From DASZIT01 sp052143315 (GTDB taxonomy: Bacteria; Actinomycetota; Acidimicrobiia; Acidimicrobiales; RAAP-2), in assembly GCA_052143315.1 (NCBI GenBank), contig JBKQTE010000092.1:7159-71158 (forward strand): a DNA stretch of 64,000 bases, given 5' to 3'. Positions 9,400 to 18,223 of the stretch are shown piece after piece (within the stretch, counting starts at the first letter, position 1; each line of letters opens with the position of its first letter). Made by a program: the position numbers and the translations under genes. The notes below the pieces were generated by a model. The model saw nothing but the letters and a program-made list of their open reading frames with translations, made no database searches and had not been told where the DNA came from.

Positions 9400-9633
9400 T
9401 CAGGCCGCCCGTGAGGCACTCTCGTGGCGTCGGCGGGCCAGACCCCGGGGGGGCCGGGAGGCTATCGCCGACATGTCGTGGAGCGCGCAGTACTCGGCGC
9501 TGTTGTAGATCGAGAGCCGGGCGTTGCAGTCGGCATGGGTGCACACCCGATCGGCCCCGTAGACGGCGGGCGCTCCGTGCTCACCGAGCCCCTCGGCACT
9601 GATCGACCCATTCCGTATCGAGATCTCCGGCAC
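9400..9633 (-). CDS. Small zinc-motif protein
   Basis: A 77-residue protein starting at GTG 9633 behind the ribosome site GAGGAGG. It carries CTHADCNARLSIYNSAEYCALH, a C-x4-C-x11-C-x2-H set that probably binds one zinc ion. Similar C...C-LS-YN...C..H cores occur in small actinobacterial proteins and ahead of helix-turn-helix domains, but this copy has no recognisable DNA-binding domain. Its function is unknown. It lies 102 bp downstream of the sigma-factor gene on the same strand and could be read with it. Confidence 0.6.
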   Translation of the reverse strand: MPEISIRNGSISAEGLGEHGAPAVYGADRVCTHADCNARLSIYNSAEYCALHDMSAIASRPPRGLARRRHESASRAA

Positions 9634-9735
9634 GGTGCAACCTCCTCGTCGATGGCTCTTCGGACCCGAGCTACCCCCCGGATGCGACGGCCAAACATGG
9701 GAGGTGCCGAGGCCGGCGCCACCGGAGCACGAGTC

Positions 9736-10482
9736 CTACGGGTCGTACCGGAACGCCTCGCGCAGCTGGTCGAGGCTGGCGGCCAGCAGCCGGGAGACGT
9801 GCATCTGGCTGATCCCCACCCGGGAGGCGATCTCCGACTGGGTCAGGCCGTCGATGAACCGGAGCCTGACGATCTGCCGGCTCCGCTCGGGCAGGGCGGC
9901 GAGGGCCGGCTCGAGCACCGACCGCTCCTCGACCATGCTCGCCCCGGAGTCCTCGGTGGACAGTCGGTCCCCCAGGTTGACGCTCCCCGCCCCGGTGGCG
10001 TCGAGGGAGGCCGACCGGTAGCCCTGGCCCGCCTCCATGGCCTCCATGATCGCCTCCTCGGAGCAGCCGGCGGCTCCGGCCAGCTCGGCCACCGTCGGTG
10101 ATCGGCCGAGCCGGTGGCCGAGCGTCTCGGAGAGGGCGCCGAGCTCGAGATAGAGCTCCTGGACTCGGCGGGGTGCGCGCACCGCCCAGCCGCGGTCGCG
10201 GAAGTGGCGCTTCAGCTCACCGATGATGGTGCCGGTGGCGAAGGTGCTGAACGCCACGTTCCGGCCGGGATCGTAGCGGTCGACCGCGTTGATGAGGGCG
10301 ATCGAGGCCACCTGGGCCAGGTCGTCGTAGGACTGGCCCCGATGGGCGAACCGGTGGGCCAGGCGCCGGGCCAGGCCGATGTTCTCACTGACCAGACGGT
10401 CCCGGAGGCCGCGGTCCCGGGTCCGGACGAACTCGACCCACAGCTCGGTCGACGTCGACGGGTTCCCGGCGGCGTCGACCAT
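9736..10482 (-). CDS. Group 3 RNA polymerase sigma factor, SigB/SigF type
   Basis: A 248-residue alternative sigma factor of the general-stress/sporulation SigB-SigF group. Region 2 (RLVSENIGLARRLAHRF ... DRYDPGRNVAFSTFATGTI) is intact. Region 3 follows, then region 4 with ALPERSRQIVRLRFIDGLTQSEIA and a helix-turn-helix (RVGISQMHVSRLLA). ATG 10482 overlaps the anti-sigma stop codon (TGATG), so translation is coupled. By family knowledge it is held inactive by the preceding anti-sigma factor and freed when the STAS protein is dephosphorylated. Its promoters cannot be assigned from this window. Confidence 0.9.
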   Translation of the reverse strand: MVDAAGNPSTSTELWVEFVRTRDRGLRDRLVSENIGLARRLAHRFAHRGQSYDDLAQVASIALINAVDRYDPGRNVAFSTFATGTIIGELKRHFRDRGWAVRAPRRVQELYLELGALSETLGHRLGRSPTVAELAGAAGCSEEAIMEAMEAGQGYRSASLDATGAGSVNLGDRLSTEDSGASMVEERSVLEPALAALPERSRQIVRLRFIDGLTQSEIASRVGISQMHVSRLLAASLDQLREAFRYDP

Positions 10483-10865
10483 CAACCGGCAACCCTGCTC
10501 CCGCGTTTGCGGATCCACGCCTGCGACCGACCTCCGACGGGCCCGGACCCGTGCTCGTCGACCAGGGCCTCGATGATCCGTAAGGAGAAGTCGTCGACCG
10601 CCACGGCCCGGACGTCCTCGTGCTCGTCGGGCTGGTGGGAGCACTCCACAGTCACGACGACGTCGTCGCGGATGAACCGGAGGTGGACGATGCCGCCCTG
10701 CGCCCCGCCGATGACCGACAGGCACAGCTCCTCGGTGACCAGGCGGAGATCCTCGATCTCCTCGATCCCGAAGTCAGCTCGCGAGGCCACGGTGGCAGCG
10801 GTGAGGCGGGCCAGGACGAGCAGGTCGGCCTCGACCGGGATCGACAGGTCGACGACGTCGGTCAC
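10482..10865 (-). CDS. Anti-sigma factor (RsbW-like GHKL domain)
   Basis: A 127-residue single GHKL-domain protein located between the STAS gene and the sigma gene, the standard rsbV-rsbW-sigB order. It should bind the sigma factor and exchange it for the STAS protein. The N-box reads TEELCLSVIGG: the Asn that normally coordinates Mg-ATP is Ser50, so kinase activity may be weakened or differently supported. It overlaps the STAS gene by 4 bp (ATGA) and the sigma gene by one base, implying a fixed stoichiometry. Confidence 0.85.
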   Translation of the reverse strand: MTDVVDLSIPVEADLLVLARLTAATVASRADFGIEEIEDLRLVTEELCLSVIGGAQGGIVHLRFIRDDVVVTVECSHQPDEHEDVRAVAVDDFSLRIIEALVDEHGSGPVGGRSQAWIRKRGSRVAG

Positions 10866-11203
10866 CCGGCCACCGCCGCCGCCACGGTGTCGAAGATGGG
10901 GAAGACGCTCACCAGGTCGGTGATCTCGAACACCTTGAGGATCCGCGCCTCGGTGACCACCAGCCGGAGCACCGACCCGACGTCCCCCAGCCGCCGGTAG
11001 GCACCGACCAGGACGCCCAGTGCCGTCGAGTCGATGAAGGTGACACTGGTCAGGTCCACCACCACTACCCGGTCGTGCCCGGTCTCGTGGGCCACCAGAC
11101 GCTCACGAAGGGCCGGGGCGGTGGCCATGTCGATCTCCCCGGCCACCGCCACCACCGGGACCTCGCCGTGGCGCGTCTCGCCGATTTCGAACGTCATCTC
11201 CAT
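10862..11203 (-). CDS. Anti-anti-sigma factor, STAS domain
   Basis: A 113-residue STAS-domain antagonist (RsbV/SpoIIAA type). It starts at ATG 11203 behind GAGAGGAT; an internal ATG at 11197 is possible. The conserved phosphorylation loop reads FIDSTALGVL with Ser59 as the predicted phosphoacceptor. Unphosphorylated, it would bind the anti-sigma factor and release sigma. It is first in the operon and faces the PP2C phosphatase gene across a 276-bp shared control region, so input and output genes are arranged back to back. Confidence 0.87.
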   Translation of the reverse strand: MEMTFEIGETRHGEVPVVAVAGEIDMATAPALRERLVAHETGHDRVVVVDLTSVTFIDSTALGVLVGAYRRLGDVGSVLRLVVTEARILKVFEITDLVSVFPIFDTVAAAVAG

Positions 11204-11479
11204 GGATCGGATCCTCTCTCGAACTGCGGCCCCGCCGGACCGGGCCGGGGCGCGTGGCGCTGGCAAGACTGTAGGCTCCCTTCGCCGGATCCGACCGTCT
11301 GGGGTGCCGGCGCCACAGGTCGTCGTCCCGCCACGGCCCGGGCCCGCTGCCACCCCGTCCGATCACCGGCCGGCTATTACCCATTGCGCGATGGCCGCAA
11401 ACATCCGGGTCGTCGAGCTCCCCGACCGGGATCGGGCGGAGGCGGAGGCGGAGGCGGTTCCGGACGTTAGGGTCTACCA

Positions 11480-13060
11480 ATGGTCGGATCTCACGCAGGG
11501 CCCCCGGCGCACGACGGCCGGCGGTGGAGTCGCTGGTCGCTGCGACGGACGGTGACCGGGCTGATCGTGCTGGTGGGCGTGGTCACTCTGGCCATCAACT
11601 CCCTCTCCATCCTCAGTGCCGTGCAGACCCGGCACATGGTCGCGCATCAGCAGCAGGCGATCGAGCCGGCCGCCCTTGACGCAGACTCGCTGTTGATGGC
11701 GGTGCTCGACCAGGAGGCCGGCGAACGGGGCTTCGTCATCACCGGCGATCCGGCCGCCCTGGGTCCGTACACCACCGGGACCGCCACGGTCGAGAACGCC
11801 ATCGCCCAGCTCCGCCGGGATCTCCGGGGAGACGGAGCCGACCTGCGACAGGTCACCGCGGTGCAGAACCTGGACCGGACCTGGGTGACCACCATCGCCT
11901 CTCCCGAGATCGCCGACATCCGCTCGGGCGACACGGCGGCACCGGCGGCGCTGGAGCGGTCCGGAGCCGGACAGACCCTCCTCGCGCAGATCAGCCAGCA
12001 TATGACCACCCTGACCACCGGCCTCGACAACCGGAGGCTGACGGTGTCCCAGTCCGTCCTCGACGCCGCGTCCCGCACCATCGTGCTGGACCTGATCCGG
12101 TCGTGGTTCCTCCTGGCCATCCTGGTGGGCCTCTGGCTGCTGCTCAACCGTCTGGTGTCCGATCCCGTCGAGCAGCTCGACGCCGACGTGCGGATGGTGG
12201 CGGAGGGCGACGTGGACCGACCGATCACCGCCCACGGCCTCCGGGAGTTCGCCACCCTGGGACGGAGCACCGAGTCCATGCGCCGGGCCCTCCGCGACGA
12301 CTCGGACGAGCTGCGCCAGCTTCGCCAGGCCCTGGCCCAGCGCAGCCCCCTCCACGGGCTCCTCCGATCGGAGCTGCAGTCGACGGAGGACCAGCTCGAC
12401 GCGTCCATCGCCGGTCGCCTGCTGCCGGCCGACGGGGTGCTCGCCGGCGACTGGTACGACGCCTGGAACATCGGCGACCAGCGGATCGCCCTGGCCCTCG
12501 TGGACGTGTCCGGGCACGGGCCGCAGGCGGGCATCATGGCGCTGCGCATCAAACACCTCCTGGGGCCGCCGTTCCGGATGGGCATGGCGCCTGGCGCCAT
12601 CCTCGACTGGGTGGTCGACCAGCTCCCCGAGCTCGACGACCAGTGCGTGAGCGCCATCGTCCTCGACCTCGACCTGGCCGGGGGGCGGTGCCGATTCGCC
12701 AACGCCGGGCACCCGAGCGGCCTGCTGTTCGGGCGCCATGGGATCCGCACGCTGGACCGGACCGGGCCCCTGATCTGCGGGCTCCCGGGTCGAACCTGGG
12801 CGACCCGGGAGGTGGCGGTCGACGACGGCGATCTCGTGGTCCTGGTCACCGACGGCCTGATCGAGGCCAGGCTGCCCGACGGCTCCGAGTTCGGAGTCGA
12901 CCGGATCAGGAGGATCGTCGAGGATCTCGGACGTTCGGCCTCGCCCGCCACCATCGCCGAGGGGCTGGTGGCCGCGGTGCGGGAGGCGTGCGTGACGCCC
13001 CTGCGTGACGACGCCACCGTGGTGGTGGCGCGCCTCGACCTCGCCGCCGGGGCCAATTGA
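11480..13060 (+). CDS. Membrane-bound PP2C phosphatase (CHASE3-HAMP-SpoIIE), RsbU/RsbP-like
   Basis: A 526-residue sensor phosphatase expected to dephosphorylate the STAS protein encoded divergently. One membrane helix lies near residues 25-47. An extracytoplasmic CHASE3-type helical domain contains DQEAGERGFVITG. A second helix sits near 200-222, then HAMP (SDPVEQLDADVRMVAEGD), then a SpoIIE/PP2C domain with metal-binding blocks GDWYDAW, LVDVSGHGPQAG, NAGHP and VTDGLIEA. All catalytic aspartates I can check are present. The signal sensed by CHASE3 is unknown. Confidence 0.88.
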   Translation: MVGSHAGPPAHDGRRWSRWSLRRTVTGLIVLVGVVTLAINSLSILSAVQTRHMVAHQQQAIEPAALDADSLLMAVLDQEAGERGFVITGDPAALGPYTTGTATVENAIAQLRRDLRGDGADLRQVTAVQNLDRTWVTTIASPEIADIRSGDTAAPAALERSGAGQTLLAQISQHMTTLTTGLDNRRLTVSQSVLDAASRTIVLDLIRSWFLLAILVGLWLLLNRLVSDPVEQLDADVRMVAEGDVDRPITAHGLREFATLGRSTESMRRALRDDSDELRQLRQALAQRSPLHGLLRSELQSTEDQLDASIAGRLLPADGVLAGDWYDAWNIGDQRIALALVDVSGHGPQAGIMALRIKHLLGPPFRMGMAPGAILDWVVDQLPELDDQCVSAIVLDLDLAGGRCRFANAGHPSGLLFGRHGIRTLDRTGPLICGLPGRTWATREVAVDDGDLVVLVTDGLIEARLPDGSEFGVDRIRRIVEDLGRSASPATIAEGLVAAVREACVTPLRDDATVVVARLDLAAGAN

Positions 13061-13190
13061 CGGCGCTGCGTGGCGCGGCCAACACAATGACGTGGCGGTC
13101 CGACCGAATAGTACTGACTGGTACCTCCAGGTGAGATACGGTTCCCGTCCGATGAAGTGAGCCCGAGCGACGGGTAGGCGGTCTGCCGGG

Positions 13191-13212
13191 CGGCACGGCT
13201 CCCACCGTGCCG
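13191..13212 (+). other. Strong stem-loop upstream of RND transporter
   Basis: Arms CGGCACGG (13191-13198) and CCGTGCCG (13205-13212) make a perfect 8-bp stem with a 6-nt loop. It lies between the PP2C stop and the leader ORF of the transporter. It could terminate the PP2C transcript or be part of a leader RNA; no T tract follows. I could not match the 13061-13261 stretch to a riboswitch class by eye. Confidence 0.4.
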
Positions 13213-13261
13213 GCGGCGGCGCCTCCCGACGCCTGACGAGCTGCACCCCGGGGGAGGACCG

Positions 13262-13318
13262 ATGCACGAGCACGTTCGATCGGCACAGACGGCGACGACG
13301 TCGGGAGGGGCCCGATGA
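13262..13318 (+). CDS. Putative 18-residue leader ORF coupled to RND gene
   Basis: ATG 13262 follows a near-perfect ribosome site (GGGGGAGGA, 4-5 nt spacing) and opens an 18-codon frame, MHEHVRSAQTATTSGGAR. Its TGA overlaps the ATG of the transporter gene (ATGA at 13315-13318). The strong ribosome site and exact coupling suggest translation and a role in setting transporter expression. There is no run of rare or repeated codons that would indicate classical attenuation. It may simply be a coupling cistron. Confidence 0.4.
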   Translation: MHEHVRSAQTATTSGGAR

Positions 13319-15828
13319 GGAACGCCTGGAGCTGGCTCGGCCTCAACCTGGGGAAGCGGGCGGGCACCGTGTCGGTGATCGGCCTGGTGATCACCGTCGC
13401 CCTTGGCCTCGGCATCACCCAACTGAAGTTCGTCACCAGCAACGCCAGCTATCTCAACCCCACCGACAAGGCGCAGATCGAGAACCAGAACTACGAGAAG
13501 CACTTCGGCGGGGACCCCATCGTGACGATGTTCACGATGAAGCCGGGCACCACCATCGACAACCTCTTCACCAACGCCAACGTGGCCGAGTTCGAGAAGG
13601 TGCAGCGCCAGCTGAAGACCGACCCCTCGGTGTTCAGCGCCATCACCCCCCTCGACGCCGTACAGCTGGAGGCCACCCTGTCCTACAGCGCCGACGGCAA
13701 TCCCACCGACAGCATGGCCGGGAAGCTCCTGGTCTCCGCCTACGAGCGGGACCCGTCGGCGTCCGGCAAGGCCCTCCGGCAGAAGAACATCGTCGCTCTG
13801 GCCGCCGGCGAGTCGGCCATCCCCACCGGTCAACGGGTGCTCTCCAACCCCAAGTGGGTCCACTTCCTGGCCCACAACGTGGACGGGTCGATGCGGGCCT
13901 CGTCGGCCACCTTCCTCCCCAACAACGGCCACGCGGCGATGATCGTCTTCCTGAAGGGCGGCCTCTCCATCGACCAGGAGTCGGCGGCCGCCACCTCGGT
14001 CCAGGACATCGTGAACGGCGCCACCTTCCAGAACACCACGACCCTCACCACCGGCGTGCCGGCGCTGCTGCGCACCATCAACAACTACCTCAAGCACGGC
14101 ATGCTCACCCTCGGCGCCATCGCCGCGGTGGTAATGGTGATCATCCTGCTCCTGCTGTTCAACGTCCGGTGGCGCCTGCTGCCGTTCGCCATCGTGGTCA
14201 TCGGGTTGATCTGGGGCTTCGGGCTCACCGGCTACTTCGGCATCCCCCTCACCCTGTCCAGCGTGGCCGGCCTCCCCGTGCTGTTGGGGGTGGGGATCGA
14301 CTACGCCATCCAGATGCACTCGCGGGTGGAAGAGGAGGTGATCCTGGACCGCGCCACCCACCCGATCCAGGCCACCGCCCGCAACCTGGGCCCGGCGCTG
14401 CTGGTGGTCACCTTCGACGCGGTGTTCGCCTTCGCCGCCCTCCTGTTCGCCAAGGTCCCGATGATCCGGCAGTTCGGCGGGCTGCTCATCGTGAGCGTCA
14501 TCGCCGTCTGCGTCTGCAGCATCATCGGGCCACTGGCCATCCTCGGGATCCGGGAGTACAAGTCCCCCACCACCGGTGGTGACTTCTCCATCGGCCGCCT
14601 GGGCCGCCTGACCGCCTGGCTGGGATCGGTGCCGGCCAAGGCCGCCGTCCCCTTCGCCCTGGCCGCCGTCGTCATCTTCGCCGCCGGCCTGGCGGTGGAG
14701 GGTCACATCACCCTGCAGACCGACCCGCTCCAGTGGGTGGACCCCGGCTCCCAGACGGTCAAGGACGCCAACACCCTCAAGGCCGGCACCGGCACCGACA
14801 ACGACATCTCCGCCCTGATCCACACCAACGCCCCGTGGAGCGACCAGACGGTCGCCTACGTGAGCGCCTTCTCCGACGAGCAGGTACACAACTTCCCCGA
14901 CCTGCTCTTCCCGGGGACAGGCATGGTCAACCTGGTCTACGAGTTCATCTCGTTGCCGGGCGCCTCGGCGGTGCCTCCCCTCGGGAGCCAGGTCGAGCAG
15001 GTGTACGGGGTCGCTCCGGAGGACATCCGGCACACCACGGTGGCCGGCGGGGGGAGCTACCTGGGGGTGGTGTTCGAGTCCAAGACCTCCACCCTGGAGG
15101 CGCTGCAGCCGGTGGTCGACCAGATGCAGACCATCCACCCTCCGGCCGGCATCACCGTCGCCCCCGGCGGTATCGCCGTGGTGGGTGTCGGGCTCCTCGA
15201 CAATCTGTCCAAGTCCCGCAGCCTGCTCACCTACCTCGCCATCATCTTCGTCGGGCTCTTCCTGGCGTTGCGCCTGCGGAGCGTGGTCCGTTCGCTGCTC
15301 TCGCTGGTGCCGGTGATGGTGGCGGTGGGGTCGGTGACGCTGATCGCCTGGGCCCTCTCCCTGAAGCTCAGCCCGATGACGGCGATATCGGGCCCGCTGG
15401 TGATCGCCGTGTGCACCGAGTTCACCTCGCTGATCCTGCTGCGGTTCGTCGAGGAGCGGGGACGGCGGCGTACGCCGAAGGAGTCGATGCAGATCACCGC
15501 CAGCCGCACCGGGCGGGCGTTCATCGTCTCGGGGCTCACCGCCGTGGCCGGCGTGGTCGTCATCGCCTCCTCGCCGTGGCCCCTGCTTCGGGGCTTCGGC
15601 ACCATCGTGGGGCTCAACGTGCTGGTGGCACTGGCGTGTGCCCTGGTGATCCTGCCGCCCATCCTGGTCTGGGCCGAGGAGGGGGACCGCAACTGGGTGT
15701 CGCGGCACCTGGCCCACTTCGAGGACGAGGCGGCCGCCGACATCCCCACCGAACCGGCGAGGGAGAAGGCGTCGATCCCTCAGGCCTCCGGACCGCCGGC
15801 GGTGGCCGGAGGGCCGGCCGCCACCTGA
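13315..15828 (+). CDS. RND-superfamily (MmpL-like) transporter
   Basis: An 837-residue polytopic protein with the duplicated RND layout. One membrane helix (near 20-38) is followed by a large exported loop and five more helices (from about 262). The second half repeats this, with a helix near 440-460, an exported loop, and five helices at 640-790. The family blocks GLPVLLGVGIDYAIQMHSR and ISGPLVIAVCTEFTSLILLRF sit at equivalent places. In the first, the GxGxDY motif supplies the proton-relay Asp; in the second the equivalent is CTE. Such proteins export lipids, hopanoids or hydrophobic compounds using the proton gradient. The ribosome site is GGGAGGGG. Confidence 0.85.
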   Translation: MRNAWSWLGLNLGKRAGTVSVIGLVITVALGLGITQLKFVTSNASYLNPTDKAQIENQNYEKHFGGDPIVTMFTMKPGTTIDNLFTNANVAEFEKVQRQLKTDPSVFSAITPLDAVQLEATLSYSADGNPTDSMAGKLLVSAYERDPSASGKALRQKNIVALAAGESAIPTGQRVLSNPKWVHFLAHNVDGSMRASSATFLPNNGHAAMIVFLKGGLSIDQESAAATSVQDIVNGATFQNTTTLTTGVPALLRTINNYLKHGMLTLGAIAAVVMVIILLLLFNVRWRLLPFAIVVIGLIWGFGLTGYFGIPLTLSSVAGLPVLLGVGIDYAIQMHSRVEEEVILDRATHPIQATARNLGPALLVVTFDAVFAFAALLFAKVPMIRQFGGLLIVSVIAVCVCSIIGPLAILGIREYKSPTTGGDFSIGRLGRLTAWLGSVPAKAAVPFALAAVVIFAAGLAVEGHITLQTDPLQWVDPGSQTVKDANTLKAGTGTDNDISALIHTNAPWSDQTVAYVSAFSDEQVHNFPDLLFPGTGMVNLVYEFISLPGASAVPPLGSQVEQVYGVAPEDIRHTTVAGGGSYLGVVFESKTSTLEALQPVVDQMQTIHPPAGITVAPGGIAVVGVGLLDNLSKSRSLLTYLAIIFVGLFLALRLRSVVRSLLSLVPVMVAVGSVTLIAWALSLKLSPMTAISGPLVIAVCTEFTSLILLRFVEERGRRRTPKESMQITASRTGRAFIVSGLTAVAGVVVIASSPWPLLRGFGTIVGLNVLVALACALVILPPILVWAEEGDRNWVSRHLAHFEDEAAADIPTEPAREKASIPQASGPPAVAGGPAAT

Positions 15829-15864
15829 GCCGACCCGGGACGGCGCCTTGGTAGCGTCGGTCCG

Positions 15865-17493
15865 GTGACGACGGCCGAGGGCGCTCCAGTGGCGGCGGCC
15901 GACCCGCCATGGTGGAAGCGGGCGGTGGTTTACCAGATCTACCCCCGCTCGTTCGCCGATGCCGGTGGCGATGGGATCGGCGACCTGGCCGGCATCCGAG
16001 CCCACCTGGGCGACCTGGCGTGGCTGGGGGTGAACGCCGTCTGGCTGTCGCCGTTCTACCCGTCGCCGATGATCGACTTCGGGTACGACGTCAGCGACTA
16101 CTGCGACGTCGACCCCCTGTTCGGCACCCTCGACGAGTTCGACGCCCTGGTGGCCGACGCCCACGACCTCGGGATCAGGGTGATCATCGACTGGGTGCCG
16201 AACCACACGTCGGACCGCCACCCGTGGTTCCTCGACGCGGTGTCGGGGCGGGACGCTGATCATCGAAACTGGTACGTCTGGCGCGACGCGGTGGGAGACG
16301 CCCCTCCCAACAACTGGGTGGAGGCGTTCGACCCGTCGGCACCGGCCTGGACCCTCGACGAGGCCAGCGGGCAGTGGTACCTCCACCTCTTCGAGCCGGC
16401 CCAGCCCGACTTGAACTGGGACCAGCCGGCGGTGGTCGACGCCATGCACGACGTCCTCCGCTTCTGGCTCGACCGCGGAGTCGACGGGATCCGGGCGGAC
16501 GTCATCCACTGCATCGGCAAGGAGCCGGACCTTCCCGACGACCCTCCCGAGCTGGCCGGCATCCCCCACTCGGCGCTCAACGACGTGGTGGTCACCCATC
16601 GGCGGCTCCGACAGATCCGGACCCTGGTCGACAGCTACCCGGGCGACCGGTTCGTGGTGGGCGAGGTGTACCTCCTGTCCACCCAGGCGGTGGCCACCTA
16701 CTACGGCGACGGCGACGAGCTCCACCTGGCCTTCAACTTCCTGCCGCTGCTCGCCCCCTGGTGGGAGCCCTCGTGGCGCCGGTGCATCGAGGAGACGGTG
16801 GCCGCCCTGGCCCCCAGGGACGCCTGGCCCAGCTGGGTCCTGTCCAACCACGACAACCCCCGCCACCGCTCCCGATACGACGCCGACGCCGCTCGGCGAG
16901 GCGAGGCGCCGGAGGTCACCCGCCGGCGGAGCGAGGCCCGGGCCCGGTCGGCGGCGGTGCTGCTCCTCACCCTGCGGGGCACCCCCTTCCTCTACCAGGG
17001 CGAGGAGCTCGGCCTCCTCGACGCCGACGTCCCCCCCGCCAGGGCCGTCGATCCCGGCGGACGGGACGGCTGCCGGGCGCCGATCCCGTGGACCGGGGCC
17101 CCCGACCGGGGGTGGCCCACCTCCGGCGGCACCGAACCGTGGCTGCCCTTCCCGCCCGAGCCGGAGCGGAACCACGACAGCCTGCGCCGCGACCCGTCGT
17201 CCATCCTCCACCTCTACCGCCGGCTGCTCGCCCTCCGGCGACGCCGGGCCGCCCTGGCCGACGGCGACATGACCCTCCTCGACGGCCCCGACGGCGTGCT
17301 GGCCTACCGGCGTACCGCCGGCGACGAGTCGGTGGTCGTGCTGGTCAACTTCACCGACCGGGCGGTCGAAGTGACCGGGGACGCCGTCGGGGTGGTCGGG
17401 AGCAGGGCCGTGCTCACCAGCGACGGGATCGACGACGGTTCGGCCTTCCGCGGCTGGCTCCGCCCCGACCAGGCCGTGGTGGTGGAAGGGTGA
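15865..17493 (+). CDS. Alpha-glucosidase, GH13 family
   Basis: A 542-residue cytoplasmic GH13 enzyme of the oligo-1,6-/alpha-1,4-glucosidase group that hydrolyses terminal alpha-glucosidic bonds. It starts at GTG 15865. GH13 region I (DWVPNHTS), region II with nucleophile Asp212 (GIRADVIH), region III with acid/base Glu267 (VVGEVY) and region IV with Asp330 (SNHDNPRH) are all intact. The QIYPRSFADAGGDGIGDL start is typical of the oligosaccharide group. No sugar transporter lies beside it, so maltose, isomaltose or trehalose-derived substrates cannot be told apart. Confidence 0.92.
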   Translation: MTTAEGAPVAAADPPWWKRAVVYQIYPRSFADAGGDGIGDLAGIRAHLGDLAWLGVNAVWLSPFYPSPMIDFGYDVSDYCDVDPLFGTLDEFDALVADAHDLGIRVIIDWVPNHTSDRHPWFLDAVSGRDADHRNWYVWRDAVGDAPPNNWVEAFDPSAPAWTLDEASGQWYLHLFEPAQPDLNWDQPAVVDAMHDVLRFWLDRGVDGIRADVIHCIGKEPDLPDDPPELAGIPHSALNDVVVTHRRLRQIRTLVDSYPGDRFVVGEVYLLSTQAVATYYGDGDELHLAFNFLPLLAPWWEPSWRRCIEETVAALAPRDAWPSWVLSNHDNPRHRSRYDADAARRGEAPEVTRRRSEARARSAAVLLLTLRGTPFLYQGEELGLLDADVPPARAVDPGGRDGCRAPIPWTGAPDRGWPTSGGTEPWLPFPPEPERNHDSLRRDPSSILHLYRRLLALRRRRAALADGDMTLLDGPDGVLAYRRTAGDESVVVLVNFTDRAVEVTGDAVGVVGSRAVLTSDGIDDGSAFRGWLRPDQAVVVEG

Positions 17494-17518
17494 GCCGGTA
17501 CTTACGAAGAAATTACCC

Positions 17519-17554
17519 TTGCGCCCAGCGCAACCCAGGCTGACTCACTAGCCT
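17519..17554 (+). terminator. Two small tandem hairpins after the glucosidase gene
   Basis: TTGCGC/GCGCAA (17519-17524 and 17528-17533, 3-nt loop) is followed by AGGCT/AGCCT (17537-17541 and 17550-17554). They sit between the glucosidase stop and the next ATG 17561. They may be a weak terminator or a leader structure; a locally AT-richer patch (17500-17518) just upstream could be a promoter. Confidence 0.3.
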
Positions 17555-17560
17555 CACGGG

Positions 17561-18145
17561 ATGGACAATTCCCGCCACTCCCGACCGTGGATCCTGCTCG
17601 CCCTGGCCACCTTGGGGGTGACCACGCTCAGCGCCCTGCTGCCGGCTGAGGCGATGGCGGCCACGCCGGTGACCGCCTACGTACTGAACCCCGCCTACGC
17701 CAAGAAGATCGGCTTCCCCACCACCGCCGTCGCCGCCAAGGCGAGCTCAGGCACCGACGAGAAGAACTGCCCCAAGTCGGCCGAGTCCGAGTACTTCAAC
17801 GCCGCCACCAACGCCGGGCTGGTGTCGGAGAGCCTGGTCTGCAAGACGTCGGCGGCCGCCCTGACCGCCTTCAAGCAGGCCAAGACGGAGGCGGCCGCCG
17901 ATACCAGCATCACGCTGCCCAGGTCGCTCGGCAGCTCCGCCTTCGCCACCGCCTCCGAGGCACCGCAGTACACGGTGGTCTGGCAGCACGGCTCGAAGGT
18001 GGGGGTGACCGCCATCGACATCGACGTGAGCGCCTCGGCCTCCACCGAGTCGAGCACCACCGTGCCCAGCACCCCGCTGACGGCTGCCCAGGCCAAGGTC
18101 CTGGTGGCGGCCGCCGTGGCCCAGAACACCCTGTTCAGCAAGTAG
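17561..18145 (+). CDS. Secreted protein of unknown function
   Basis: A 194-residue protein with a clear Sec signal peptide: basic start, hydrophobic core ILLALATLGVTTLSALLP, and a probable cut after AEAMA near residue 33. The mature part has two cysteines (in EKNCPKS and LVCKTS) that may form a disulfide. It is otherwise Ala/Thr/Ser-rich, with a low-complexity stretch near residue 155. I recognise no family. It is probably exported or surface-loosely attached; no lipobox or membrane tail is visible. Confidence 0.7.
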   Translation: MDNSRHSRPWILLALATLGVTTLSALLPAEAMAATPVTAYVLNPAYAKKIGFPTTAVAAKASSGTDEKNCPKSAESEYFNAATNAGLVSESLVCKTSAAALTAFKQAKTEAAADTSITLPRSLGSSAFATASEAPQYTVVWQHGSKVGVTAIDIDVSASASTESSTTVPSTPLTAAQAKVLVAAAVAQNTLFSK

Positions 18146-18223
18146 GCCGCCCGGCACCTGGCCTCCCCCTGTCGGTGCCGAGGGCGCCGCCGTGGACACG
18201 CCACCCGGCATAGGGTCGACACC

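Noticed and set aside
13061..13261. A riboswitch upstream of the RND gene
   Set aside because: The stretch has a strong hairpin, but I could not match the conserved core of TPP, cobalamin, SAM, c-di-GMP, ydaO or yybP classes by eye.
11647..17211. A 1854-codon open frame on the minus strand
   Set aside because: It is antisense to the PP2C, RND and GH13 genes and has a His/Gly/Asp/Arg-rich composition typical of the mirror frame of GC-rich coding DNA. The plus-strand genes have clear domains and motifs.
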